A stretch of DNA of 23,596 nucleotides. Source: Bremia lactucae (lineage: Eukaryota; Oomycota; Peronosporomycetes; Peronosporales; Peronosporaceae). Shown piece after piece: positions 1 to 8,307 of the stretch. Below the pieces are notes generated by a model. That model ran no database searches. It saw nothing but the letters and a program-made list of their open reading frames with translations, and was not told where the DNA came from. The DNA lies in the NCBI RefSeq assembly GCF_004359215.1, contig NW_027152093.1, positions 1-23,596 of the forward strand. Direction: 5' to 3'. The translations under genes and the position numbers were made by a program. Every line of letters starts with the position of its first letter. The first letter of the stretch is position 1.

Positions 1-967
1 AACGCTGACAATCAGCGTTCCATAACAATCTCTCGTCTTTTTTCAAGAGACGAGAGATGAACTGTCATCTCGGCATAATTGCGGGAGTACTTGTGCAAGT
101 ACGCCGCTAAACCGAGAAAATTTCTAAGCCCATTGACATCGACTGGAACTAGCCAGTCGGTGATTGCCTTGATCTTTTCGGGATCAGGGCGCACGCCCTG
201 TTTACCGACGATGCACCCGAAAACTGGTACTTCGCTTGCAGCGAATATACACTTCTTGAGATTTGCATACAACTTATGTTTTTGTATAAGAGTAAGAACC
301 TGAGGGACGTGAGTTTTATGAATCTCCACCTCCGTCTTTCATAACATGGCCCTGCTATGGTAGAATACATCGTCAAATAACTCGGTGCGAATTCTCACAC
401 CGGTCCCAACAGATTCGTTTCGCATCTTTGAATGTTTCAGGGGCGTTTCTAAGCCCCTGAGGCATCACTAGCCATTCCCAGAGCATCCCACTGGGAGTGC
501 TCACTGCTGTGTTCGGGATGTCCCGCTCACGCATAAGGATTGATAGAACCCATCCATCAGATCCATAGACGAAAATATCGTACTCTTAGACATACCATCT
601 ATGATAACGTCTTTTCTAGGTATCGGCGTTTGAGCCCGTACTGTTGCAGCATTCAGTTTGTTGAATGCGGGCACTATCCGCCACCCTCCTGTGGCCTTTC
701 GCACACAGAAGGTTGGAGAGCTATGTGGGGAGGTTGACTCCCTTACATGGCCCGCTTTACTTGATCGGTAAAGAATTTATCGATCGCAAGTACTTGTTCA
801 CGAGGCAGTGGCCCCTGCTTCATGTCATAGTACTTCGAGCCCGGTTTGACCTCGATCTCATGTCGAGTGCACTTTTCCTTAGGCAACTCGCATGGAACTG
901 CTTCAGGGAATACATCCCTGATATTTATTAAATCCTCTATGGAGAATTTGTTTTGAGTGACTCCCAA
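1..967 (-). pseudogene. Ty3/gypsy reverse transcriptase remnant (element G1)
   Basis: Minus-strand pieces read as a Ty3/gypsy RT in order from 967 down to 1. The first (967-743) holds the pre-palm segment with PLPREQVLAIDKFF. The next (704-501) holds KATGGWRIV, FNKLNAATV, TPIPRKDVIIDGMS and [11 protein letters not shown]. Then come [16 protein letters not shown] and the catalytic box read as LFDD at about 377-369. The last (329-12) holds HKLYANLKKCIFAASE and GVRPDPEKIKAITDW, the thumb and connection. The family enzyme copies element RNA into cDNA inside virus-like particles. At least two frameshifts and several stops break the frame, although the FDD acidic residues survive. The RNase H and integrase parts would lie left of the window. 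The order gag-protease-RT on one strand (2669 to 1) shows this is one decayed element. Confidence 0.93.
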
Positions 968-1698
968 GATTGAGTATTGTATCTTTCAATCCGAGTCTTC
1001 ACATCGAGGACACTTTCGTCCATCAATGAGCTGCTGAGAACCCGTTCGTTCTCTGCAATAATTACCGCTAACCGTATGTCGGTTACGTAATCGTCCTCTG
1101 TGACGAGTACGCAGATCTACCAGATTTTACGACCATGCAGATCTCTCAAGAACAACTTAGGTTATAGGGTTCGTGATAGAGTTATCTTCGAAAATAACTT
1201 CGGAAGCGCATATAGATCAAGGATTAGCGCCTACTCTTGATCCGTCATTAACCAAGACATTCAATATCTCGGTTTCTTCCTGGGATTATCCTCAGGCTGC
1301 CGAGGGATCAATCCCTCGGGATCTTGAAGTCTAGTTACGTCAACTATTTGAGGAGATTTATCCTCAAGTAAGTGGAGACTTATTTCCTCAACGTCTTTCG
1401 ACTGTGGTTGCGTTATCACAGTCGGGTGCTCTACGGTCGACTCTCTACTCGACCTAAGATCAACGTGTTTTTTATGTTATAGAACCCGCATCTTCCTTAA
1501 ATGTCGCCTGCTAGGCGTACATTCATGTCTTAACCCACTCGACTTATTCGAGTGGTGGACCTTCAGTGCCGTCTGTGCATTCGCACAGCCACCAGCGGCT
1601 GACTCCACAGTGTGGTTAGTAATTTCACTGTGATCTTGTGCACTCGTACTAACGACCGTTCTACAAGTGTGGCCACCAGTACATCCACACGCTTGTGG
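968..1698 (-). pseudogene. Gypsy G1 linker between protease and RT
   Basis: Low-complexity, frame-broken minus-strand coding sequence joins the protease to the RT. It aligns by eye with the linker of G3 at 15851-16720. The clearest shared part is near 1135-1000 minus, read as ICVLVTEDDYVTDIR followed by a SSSLMDES segment, which in G3 reads ICVLVTVDNYVADIR and SSSSMDES. No catalytic motif is expected or seen. Several hairpin-forming inverted repeats sit here, for example 1300-1308 with 1311-1319, 1399-1406 with 1417-1424, and 1535-1542 with 1548-1555. Confidence 0.75.
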
Positions 1699-2184
1699 TT
1701 AATCCAAGACGCTCATCAGATGGCCATCTGATGCCAGTACGATGAAGTCATCATCGTACTTTAAGTCTTTTAACGCGTAGTGAAATTTCACTTCGCGTTT
1801 CATGACTGTTATCGATGCGTCTGTCGCTAGACACACCGTCATCCTCGTAGGAGGGATGTCGCGCTTAATATATTTGAGCCTACGATCCTCTAGTGACTGG
1901 CGACGAATAAAGTTATTCGACGCTCCGCAGTCCACTAGGGCTCTAAGTGACAAATTATTTATCACTTTTATATCAAGGTGATGGAATACCTCATTGCCAG
2001 GTGCAGAGACACATACTGATTGGGTGTATGAAGCAACTTCGTCAAGAGATTTGCAAATTCTCTTGAGGTTGCTGGATAAGTAGGGCGTTGTGCCCCTACT
2101 GACCCCGACCGTTTTTTTACGGTCCGCCTCGCAGTTGCGATTTCGCAACAACGTCAGACCCGCGGCCGTTGCCCTTTTTGGCAT
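1699..2184 (-). pseudogene. Ty3/gypsy aspartic protease (element G1)
   Basis: An open minus-strand stretch of 161 codons contains the retropepsin-like active-site motif ALVDCGASNNFIRRQ, followed by a region ending YDDDFIVLASDGHLMSVLD. The family enzyme dimerises and cuts the Gag-Pol polyprotein. The catalytic Asp is followed by Cys-Gly instead of the usual Ser/Thr-Gly; G3 has the same D-C-G, so this looks like a lineage trait and not decay. Compared with G3, G1 lacks the segment carrying DKFDVILKLPWL between the DDDFIVL and DGHLMSVLD parts, so about 100 bases after the active site are deleted in frame. The first Met in this piece is not a true start; in the family the protease follows Gag. 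Confidence 0.88.
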
Positions 2185-2669
2185 TCAGTCCATACTTACG
2201 TTATGGACTGATAGCCAAAAAGTACCTCTCGGAACTGGGCGTGGGGCACTATACTCATGAGCGTAGTGTCCTTACTTTTGACAGCGATTCCATTTCTGCA
2301 ATCGCTGATTGGTCGAAAAGCGAGGTTTCTCGCTTTCAGCATAAGAGAGGTTTATAGGTTCTAGACCTCCAAGCTCGTGTCGTCTCGGAGGACGATATGA
2401 TGACGAACTAGCTTGAGCCTGTCTCAAGCTGAAGTCTTCCGGTTGCGCAAAGGATATTGCTACTTCAAGCGTATCCGATTCAAACGGAACAGGTGGGTCT
2501 TTACGGGACCATCCGTAAGACCTTGCATGGACGCCGTAATCAACGTGTGTTCATGGACTGGGTTGTTTGTGATACAACTCGCTAAGAGTCGTATGTGCTA
2601 GGCATAAGCGTGAACATCACGCTTGCCTTGCTTGAGTTTCAGAAGCTTTAATTGAGCTCTGAACTCCAT
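2185..2669 (-). pseudogene. Ty3/gypsy Gag core and degenerate zinc knuckle (element G1)
   Basis: Reading minus from 2669, the frame gives FRAQLKLLKLKQGKRDVHAY, then LLASCITNNPVHEHTLITA, GLTDGPVKTHLFRL and a YRPPRRHELGG tail after indels. This is a typical retrotransposon Gag (capsid) core that packages element RNA. Near 2300-2255 the frame reads W-N-R-C-Q-K-stop-G-H-Y-A-H-E-Y, a CCHC zinc knuckle in which the first and last Cys have become Trp and Tyr and a stop has appeared. G3 carries the same region at 14982-15290. The Gag N-terminus is missing: the sequence stops matching near 2669 and gives way to AT-rich DNA. It lies directly upstream of the protease in the expected order. Confidence 0.87.
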
Positions 2670-2794
2670 AATGGTAATTGCCTATATCTATTAATGGATA
2701 AACTTTTAGGATATTACCGTGTGTGTAAAATTCTTAAAATTTTATCTACCTTTTAGATAATATATTAACTAACAACCTATAAATGTTGATTTCA
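2670..2794. other. AT-rich spacer between gypsy fragments G1 and G2
   Basis: About 125 bases of AT-rich DNA separate two head-opposed gypsy fragments. It has no coding similarity I can see. It holds a small hairpin (TTATCT and AGATAA arms near 2740-2760) and an imperfect pairing of GGTAAT with ATTACC. It may be the scar of the rearrangement that joined G1 (minus) and G2 (plus). Confidence 0.5.
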
Positions 2795-2993
2795 TGGAAC
2801 GATAGACCTCGTAACAGCACCGCTAAGGCAATGCCTACACGATCGAGCTGCCTCGTAGGATGCGTACGCATCCTACAATTTATGTCGGGCGTCTCCGCCA
2901 TACCATCAGTACGAGGCTACTTCCGGTTCCGAATTATACCGGTACGGTCTGAGGAATTCGCCAAAGCCTTATGGCTCTGAACCTCAGCTGATC
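2795..2993 (+). pseudogene. Gypsy integrase C-terminal (GPY/F-type) end, element G2
   Basis: The plus-strand frame at about 2809-2959 reads GNAYTIELPRRMRTHPT, then YVGRLRHTISTRLLPVPNY before a stop. This is the C-terminal module of gypsy/chromovirus integrases just after the GPY/F motif. The same sequence occurs in G3 at 19560-19694 (NVYTIELPLSMRTHPTSYV), so G2 and G3 belong to one family. The G2 fragment begins here: catalytic integrase, RT and gag are absent. The bases coding RRMRTHP form a perfect 20-bp palindrome in G2, which is imperfect in G3. Confidence 0.85.
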
Positions 2994-3510
2994 GTCCCGA
3001 GAAAAAGTACGATAGCCTCGGGACAAACTCTAATTCTCACGAACCAGGCGTTCCATTCCTTCCTCCAAGGATGAAATCTTTTGACGAATTGTCTTTGAAG
3101 GGACGGATGTGTCCGTCGTTCGCCGATTGATCAACGGCAACAAGTGCAAAGCTTTGCATCTGGTCACAAGAAACACCGTCGACCATCGTCGCGAGTTGAC
3201 GACGACTGCATCGCTCGTGATCAACGTCCTCCCGTAAATAATGGAGGAAGTGACCCAAGTCACGGTGTCGACTCGGGTTCGGCGAATTGGCGAACCCGAT
3301 TTTTCCTCTCCCTCCCCCTCCATTGACGGATTCATGTGGTGAAAAGTGTTTCCTAGTAAAACGCTTCTTGATCGGGGTGAAAGGGGCTTAAACTAGCTAC
3401 CTCGTTCGTTGGCCAGGGTATCCACCCTCACTTGATTGTTGGGAACCTCGTTTTAAACTGATGATGGACATCTCGGGGCTCGTGCGACACCCGCTCTCTT
3501 TCTCAGAGGG
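2994..3510 (+). pseudogene. Gypsy Pol tail with chromodomain, element G2
   Basis: After a variable, poorly conserved linker (2994-3337), the plus-strand frame from 3338 reads KCFLVKRFLIG, a stop, then YLVRWPGYPPSLDCWEPRF and LMMDISGLV. The YLVRW-GYPPS-D-WEPR pattern is a chromodomain, the C-terminal module of chromovirus integrases that can bind modified histone tails and bias insertion. The aromatic residues of the pocket (Y, W, W) are visible. G3 has the same domain at 20077-20259. Linker stem 3273-3281 with 3291-3299 is a perfect 9-bp inverted repeat also kept in G3 with a different loop. Confidence 0.85.
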
Positions 3511-4545
3511 TCCATTAAAGAATAAGCTCTTCTCGCGCTCTTTAAACGGTTGGAGGCTCTCAATCCCTTCGCGCATCTTACAAGAGATGAGCGTTCCTCC
3601 AATTCGGGTCTCTGAAGGAGTATGCCTTCTCAAGGGGATGACCTGCACCCTACAAAAGCATGAACATGAGTCCCTCACGTGAAGCTAGCTAATTCTTCTT
3701 CTCTAGATAAACGGTGCAGCTTGTAGCGTGCATCGACTACGGTCCGTTTTTCAAGCCGTTCACGCAAAGCAGCAAGTTTGTCAAGCCAGGCTTCGCGGCC
3801 TGTGCATTGCATATTCCGGAACAAAGGAGTGACATCCCTTGCTCGCTTTCATGTTAACCATCGATGCCGGAAAAGGTATCGATGAAGAATTCCGTCCTCA
3901 TCAGACTTGTGAAGCCTGGATAAGTCAAAATCGGAATTTGGTAGCGATCGGTGGTTGTACCACTCCAACAACTTAAGTTGCCCGATGATGGCAACCAGAG
4001 CTTTTTCCAAGGGAATTGTGCCGTAACCCTCTTCCTTCAACGTTCACTCTAACAATACTCTCAGAGTGATCCTTAAAATCACTCCGTCCCTGGTGATGCA
4101 TACTAGCACCACCAGTAGTATTCTTACCGAAGTGACCTTTACGATCACTTCGTTCCTGGTGATGCATTTTGACATCACCAGGCTTATTATCGTCCATGGG
4201 GTCACCAGAAGATGACTCCGCACCAAAAGTTTTTGACGACGGGAACAATTTCGTCATCACCTCTTTGGTTGTTGCGTTAAAACCCGTAATTTTAATGGAC
4301 GCGGCCCCGGGTGAACCGGAGGCCTAAATAGTTGCACTGAGACTGTCGATGACGCCGAGTCGTGCAAGTCACCCTTAATAAGAGTAGCAGGTGACGTGTA
4401 CGAGTCATCTCTAATTGGAGTAGGAGGCGATGCGCTTCTCACAGTAGACGCATTAGCGTCTTTTGAAAGATTTGCATCACTAGCAGCTGCGCTGAGCTGT
4501 ACAGCTGCCAGCTTGCGGCTTCACAGGATACGCCCACGGGTTTCG
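3511..4545 (-). pseudogene. Antisense ORF between pol and 3' LTR (element G2)
   Basis: I do not recognise this protein. On the strand opposite to pol, pieces from 4545 down to 3511 align by eye with the G3 copy (20260-21347). The N-terminal part reads EAAKL-like (here SRKLAAVQLSAAAS), DANASTVRSASPPTPI, then after a frameshift ASGSPGA, VMTKLFPSSKTFGAESSS and acidic residues. Next come two MHHQ-RSD repeats, a central part with LWLPSSGNL and FFIDTFSGIDG, and a C-terminal part with REAWLDKLAALRERLEKRTV, YKLHRLS and MREGIESLQPF. The N-terminus is Ser/Pro/Asp-rich and probably disordered; the C-terminal half is charged and possibly helical. In the N-terminal part the minus strand stays open across 4257-4520 while the plus strand has several stops. 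It is not Gag, whose core is found elsewhere in G1 and G3. Broken by frameshifts, with no start codon at the position of the G3 ATG. Confidence 0.7.
4078..4185 (-). repeat. 66-bp imperfect tandem repeat in the antisense ORF
   Basis: The motif ATCACTcCGTcCCTGGTGATG starting at 4078 recurs at 4144 with two changes, a period of 66 bases (22 codons). On the minus strand it encodes a repeated MHHQ-x-RSD-x-K-x-H block. The period is a multiple of three, which fits a coding repeat. G3 has a related, more diverged pair at about 20877-20965. Each unit also contributes to hairpins such as 4155-4164 with 4173-4182. Confidence 0.7.
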
Positions 4546-4658
4546 AATTTATGCGCAATTCAAAGATGGAATTAAAATAAGACACGTGTTAATTTACAGA
4601 GATACACATAATAGTATTTTCTGTCACTTCGCATCAGCCACTGTAGTGTCTGTTGTTT

Positions 4659-4670
4659 AAGGAGGGGTGA
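4659..4670 (+). promoter_or_regulatory. Polypurine tract before the G2 LTR
   Basis: AAGGAGGGGTGA lies immediately left of the LTR start at 4671. A purine run at this place primes plus-strand DNA synthesis in LTR elements, and it marks the adjacent LTR as the 3' LTR of a plus-strand element. G3 has an equivalent tract (AAGTGGTGGTGAG, 21481-21493). The tracts are the main evidence that the ORF just upstream is antisense to its element. Confidence 0.7.
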
Positions 4671-5157
4671 TGCAAAGTGGCGTCCCGTTACATAAATATT
4701 ATTACCTTTAAGAGGTAAAATTAATACTATTTTCAATGAGAGAAAATGAGTAAATAAGTACAAAATAATTTCTTATTTATTTTGACGTAATAGTTCCAAT
4801 ATTATCACGTTTGGTAATATTGACGCAATAAGACATTAGCTCTTTGATTGGTTGATTGAAGTTTAAATTAACCACGCCAATCGTTACAAGACTGTTATGC
4901 GTCGCGCGAGGAGGTGCATCGATATATTAAAACCAGTAGATAGAAGATCGTTATAAAAGAACTTTATACAATAATATAGTATTTCTTTCCCATTTTAAAG
5001 CCTTAAAATGTACCCTTAGTAGCTAAAACGTCTTAGCTACTTAAACCCTTTCTCTGCACGTCGTGTACGTGAAGTAGCCGAGGCACCCCATCTTCAATGT
5101 AATCAGTTTGGGTTGATGAGTACTATTATCAGTACTAGCAAAAGGTGCCCCGTTACA
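4671..5157 (+). repeat. 3' LTR of gypsy element G2
   Basis: A 487-bp segment matches the G3 LTR at 21494-22005 along its whole length with many substitutions and indels. Shared landmarks are CGTCCCGTTACA near the left end, an ATAGTTCCA block, a GATTGGTTGATT block, GTGTACGTGAAG and the terminal GTTACA. The left terminus has decayed (TGCAAAG where G3 has TGTAAC). Only one LTR of G2 is in the window. It is AT-rich in its first half, as expected of a U3 promoter region, but I cannot pick a TATA box or poly(A) signal with confidence. Confidence 0.82.
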
Positions 5158-6707
5158 CAAACGGCCCCGGGTTGTCTAACACCCTATTGTGGAAGAAGCT
5201 ATTGCATTCCGGGTCCTTCAGTGCCAGAGTCGTGGAGTGGCCCTCCTTGGGGATCTCATCAAGAAGAAAGCCAAGGCCTTTTTACAAGGCCTCAACGTTC
5301 CAGATGATGCAATTGAATTTTCTGCTGGCTGGCTGCACAAGTTCCAACCGCAACACCTAGATACGCTCTCTTCGGATTCATAGTGAGAGTGGTTCTGCCG
5401 ACACTGAAGCAATTGAAGTTTCTCTGCCTGGTCTGCGGGACACAATCACCAAGTACAGTCTCTGTAGTGTCTTCAACATGGATGAAACCGGTAAGCAAGT
5501 TTTGTAAGGTTTCTTTTGGCGTGATATATGGCTGATAACTTTAACCTCTTCAGGCTTCTTTACCAGCTTGTCTCCAGAAAAAATAATTTCACAACAGCAA
5601 GTTGAGGGTCTGTAAGAAGAATGGTTTCATAGATGTTCTTCTTATGATAGTTTCTTAGGTAATTGTCATGTCTTTAGACTCGCTTTACTACCGCCTCAAC
5701 AGCAGATGCGGACGGATCAGATAAGATTCTGCCCTTCTTCATCGGACCTGCTAGGAACACGCGTGCATTCCAAAAAGACTGGTGCTCAACTGCGATTCTA
5801 CTATCGGAACAACAAAATTGACAATCAGGATTTTCTATTCTTTCCGTATTTTTTGTGCAAAGTCTTTAAATTTAATTTCAATTGTTTCTCTCCAAAAACG
5901 TTGCGGTTTTGTTTCCCTCTTTTTCCTTTATTTTTAATTTTTTATATCATATAGGCCTGGATGACGGGTTTCTGTTTTCAGGAACGGTTGCTGAAGCAAG
6001 AGAATGTCATGAAAGTTTTTTTGATTCATACAAAACTCAGAAAACCTTTGGTTTATGTTCTCACAGCTGTTTCCTTAAAGAAACATACGTGCATGATCCT
6101 TCTCCACCATGACAATGCTCCCCCCAGATTTAGGACGGCCTTCAACTTATCACGTCAATATTCTCCTCCTTCCGTGTAATGCAACAACATCCAAGATTTT
6201 GCCCATGGATGCAGGCATCATCTCAGCATTTAAGCGATTAAATCGCCGTCATCACCTTCAGAATGCCCTGGACCGGGACGAGCGTGTAGAATCAAGTTGT
6301 ACAAGGTGGACCAGCTCACATCAATGCGTTGGTCTATGGCAGCCTGTGACGATAATACAAGTCAAACTGTTGCCAACTACTTGCACCATACTGGTCTGTA
6401 CAACCAGGGAAGACAACAGGAAGTGCCACAGACAGCTATGTAAGATCTGGTTGAGAAGCTGTTGGATAAGAGCTTCAAGCTGCTATTCATCAGCTCCCAC
6501 TGCTCAATCTTAGCTTGATTGAGAATCTCTTCAGTCCCATTGAAGAAGACGAAGAAGGCTCACACTGAATTGGCTGATGATGAGATCCTGCCTAATGTGC
6601 AGCATGCTGAGGAGCAGCATGATGAAGTGCAAGAGGATGAAGAAATGGTTGTTCATCTTAAAGGTAGAGAAGCTAAAGGAAACTTGTTTCTCTTCTTCTT
6701 CGCTTGA
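5158..6707 (+). pseudogene. pogo/Tigger-like (DDD) transposase pseudogene
   Basis: Plus-strand pieces in three frames read as a Tc1/mariner-superfamily pogo/Tigger transposase (DDE_1 type), which cuts and pastes its element at TA sites. 5189-5383: CENP-B/Tc5-type helix-turn-helix, with SRGVALLGDLIKKKAKAF and GLNVPDDAIEFSAGWLHKFQ. 5471-5490: VFNMDETG with the first catalytic Asp (5481). 5740-5830: KKTGAQLRFYYRNNK. 5955-: AWMTGFCFQERLL. Second Asp in HDNAPP (6111), third in PMDAGIISAFKR (6208), then NALDRDER and VDQLTSMRWSMAACDDNTS. The spacing of the last two Asp (about 32 residues) fits pogo. All three Asp are kept, but stops and frameshifts abolish the frame. It starts abruptly next to the G2 LTR, so the first HTH is missing, and I found no terminal repeats. 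One intron is clear and a second is likely. Confidence 0.88.
5491..5553 (+). other. 63-bp spliceosomal intron in the pogo-like transposase
   Basis: GTAAGC at 5491 and CAG ending at 5553 bound a 63-base segment. Its removal joins the codons of MDETG directly to FFTSLSPEKIISQQQVEGL, the expected continuation in this family. A CTGAT stretch about 20 bases before the acceptor could be the branch site. A second probable intron ends with a long pyrimidine tract and CATATAG at about 5954, right before AWMTG, but its donor is not obvious. Confidence 0.75.
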
Positions 6708-6751
6708 AATTACCAAACCTGAGCCGCAACAGAATTTATGTCATAGTAGCA

Positions 6752-7110
6752 GGTAGCGGAGTTACCTCGCTCTTAAAGTCCGAGGAAGACTTATAGACTC
6801 AAACAGTCTTACTTCTATAGAACTTAAGCGTTTAACAGCTCAGGGAGTTGTACAACCTTTAAGGCTTAATAAGTTCGAATTTAAGGGGTTCAGGGGTTCG
6901 TAGAACCAAGAGGCAATTAGTGCCCGAGAGTATAGACCTTACTTAGGAAGGCTTCTATCTTTCACAGACCATTCCGCAAGTCTTAGGAAGGCGCTAGACG
7001 CTTTAAGATCAAAAGGGAGACTGCATTTTTATTAAATTATTGAAACCTGAAACCTTCCCTTAGCTAATTTAAAACAGAGTTCGGCCGCCAGGTTTATATC
7101 TGGCGGCGAC
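6752..7110 (+). repeat. LTR-like dispersed repeat R1, copy a
   Basis: This non-coding stretch matches 22620-22945 in blocks: TAGCGGAGTTACCTCGCTC against TAGCGAAGCTACTTCGCTCC, a TTCTATAG-CTTAAG block, a GTTGTACAA-type block, GGTTCGTAGA, CACAGA-CATT-GCAAG and AGATCAAA-GGG. The copies are old. It ends with a hairpin, GCCGCCAG (7084-7091) and CTGGCGGC (7100-7107) around an 8-base loop. Copy b sits upstream of a gag start, which suggests R1 is an LTR. The end points here are approximate. Confidence 0.55.
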
Positions 7111-7138
7111 CCCATTTTTTACCCATATCAAATGGGAT

Positions 7139-7175
7139 TTTAGTAATTTACTAATTAAAATAGGATTAAAGGGTA
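7139..7175 (+). repeat. Left terminal inverted repeat of the 557-bp element
   Basis: It begins TTTAGTAATTTACTA and ends GGATTAAAGGGTA. It matches the reverse complement of 7659-7695 at 36 of 37 positions. Confidence 0.85.
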
Positions 7176-7658
7176 TGTTCTTTATTCTTCTGGTGTCCGC
7201 TTCGAGACACGTGCATTATATATACCAATATAGAACGATTTATAACGTCATTTTTAACGACTACGACTTTATCTAGTAACGCTCGGAAATCTTATGCATA
7301 CATAGGTATAAGCGTGTGTCTCTTTACGTCACTTCACGTACACGTACGTGTAGAGGAAGACTTCTCTTTCAATTGCATGTTAAGTATTATTAAATTAGTA
7401 CTTTATCAATATAATTAAGTTTCTCTTCTTTCTATTTGTAGTGTTCTTATTTAACACTCTTTAATGCAGTTGTCAGCTTATATGTCTTCCTCTTTGCTTA
7501 CGTTTACGTGATTTGTCTGCGGCATCACTAGATCTGACGCTTTCCTATGTGTGCTTGTTCTGAGCGTACTATTTGTAGTGCTCTTTTCCAAATGTTATCT
7601 ATCTTCTATATTGTATATTAATGCACGTTCTGTGCTGATTTCAGAAGGATACAGTCCG

Positions 7659-7695
7659 TACCCTTTAATCCTATTTTAAATAGTAAATTACTAAA
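7659..7695 (-). repeat. Right terminal inverted repeat of the 557-bp element
   Basis: It reads TACCCTTTAATCC at its inner end and TTACTAAA at its outer end. It pairs with 7139-7175 with a single A/T difference near the middle. Confidence 0.85.
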
Positions 7696-7784
7696 GCCGA
7701 TGATTATACGGCAAAAATATTGAAATAGACGTATTCCGACGATATACATGACTAGCAGGAACAATTTCGTGAGATATTCAGTTT

Positions 7785-8168
7785 CATGGTGAAAAGTTAG
7801 CAAAGACACGGCGACCATACCGGCTCAAACCCCAATCCCGCGGAAAATTGACTTGTTGAACTCCATGGGAGAGTTAACTATCTTTTTCGCGTTAGATTTA
7901 AAAAAATGACTACTATCAGGTGCTTATTAGAGAGTCTGATGTAGCCTAAACGGCAGTAAGCACCCCAAGCGGTATGCTTTGGAAGTGGCTTGTGATGCCT
8001 CAAGGTTAAAAAAATGCACCAGCGACATACAACCGAGTGGTGGCACAAGTGATGCGTCAGGACCGTGCCTACGCGCCCCATCGTTTGACGATGTATTCGT
8101 GAACAGTAGGGCCGAGGACGGGCTGAACGCAATAGAGTCGCACAAGCGTCATTTAGACGCTGTGTTGT
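7785..8168 (+). pseudogene. Gypsy RT fragment of a second lineage (G5)
   Basis: Plus-strand frames give ATIPAQTPIPRKIDLLNSMG, ELTIFFALDLK, then YYQVLIRESDVA, a stop, [19 protein letters not shown], a KNAPATYNRVVAQVM segment, SFDDVFVNSRAEDGLNAIES and KRHLDAVL. These are consecutive RT blocks from fingers to just after the catalytic FDD. Wording such as FFALDLK, YYQVLIRESD and the Asn/Ser-rich spacing after FDD differs from G1 and G3, so it is another gypsy clade. It has one stop and at least one frameshift. It ends abruptly at about 8168 against the 3' tail of a copia element, which makes an artificial chimera. Confidence 0.85.
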
Positions 8169-8298
8169 AGAGTGATATTGGAGTATGTCTCCACTCTGGA
8201 CAAGTTAGCTGATATCATGACGAAGCCTATTCCAGCGACGCAGTTTTGTGTGCTTCGGAGCAAACTTGGTATTCAAGCGTCTCCCTAATCGTCGAGTC
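8169..8298 (+). pseudogene. Ty1/copia Pol C-terminal tail (RNase H end)
   Basis: The frame reads VILEYVSTLDKLADIMTKPI, then PATQFCVLRSKLGIQ, the last conserved block of copia polyproteins after RNase H. The same block is in copia C2 (minus, near 10550) as LADMTKPIPATQFCVLRGKL. It leads straight into a polypurine tract and an LTR, the normal 3' end. Everything upstream is lost and replaced by the gypsy RT piece. Confidence 0.9.
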
Positions 8299-8307
8299 GA
8301 GTGAGAG
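8299..8307 (+). promoter_or_regulatory. Polypurine tract of copia 3' end
   Basis: GAGTGAGAG directly precedes the LTR start TGTTAG at 8308. Copia C2 has GAGTGGGAG at the equivalent place on the minus strand (10499-10491). Confidence 0.65.

Larger units (their letters stand above)
7139..7695. mobile_element. 557-bp non-autonomous element with 37-bp terminal inverted repeats
   Basis: The first 37 bases and the reverse complement of the last 37 differ at one position. Similarity continues weakly for about 17 more bases inward. The termini start TTTAGTAATTTACTA, itself nearly palindromic. The interior is AT-rich and has no credible ORF; it contains GTACACGTACGTGTA-like palindromic words near 7340. 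This fits a MITE-type element mobilised by a transposase elsewhere. I see no clear target-site duplication flanking the termini (GGGAT on the left, GCCGA on the right), so superfamily and exact ends stay open. Confidence 0.7.

Noticed and set aside
3030..3335. 101-codon minus-strand ORF in the G2 linker, possible extension of the antisense ORF
   Set aside because: No matching frame in G3 at the equivalent place; it mirrors the plus-strand Pol linker.
3511..4545. Reading the antisense ORF as an inverted gag of a minus-strand element
   Set aside because: Gag cores with zinc knuckles are found in normal position in G1 and G3, and purine tracts orient the LTRs with the plus strand.
7618..7818. 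66-codon hydrophobic minus-strand ORF, membrane-like
   Set aside because: It spans the end of the 557-bp element and the start of the G5 RT fragment, with no homologue; hydrophobicity follows from AT-richness.
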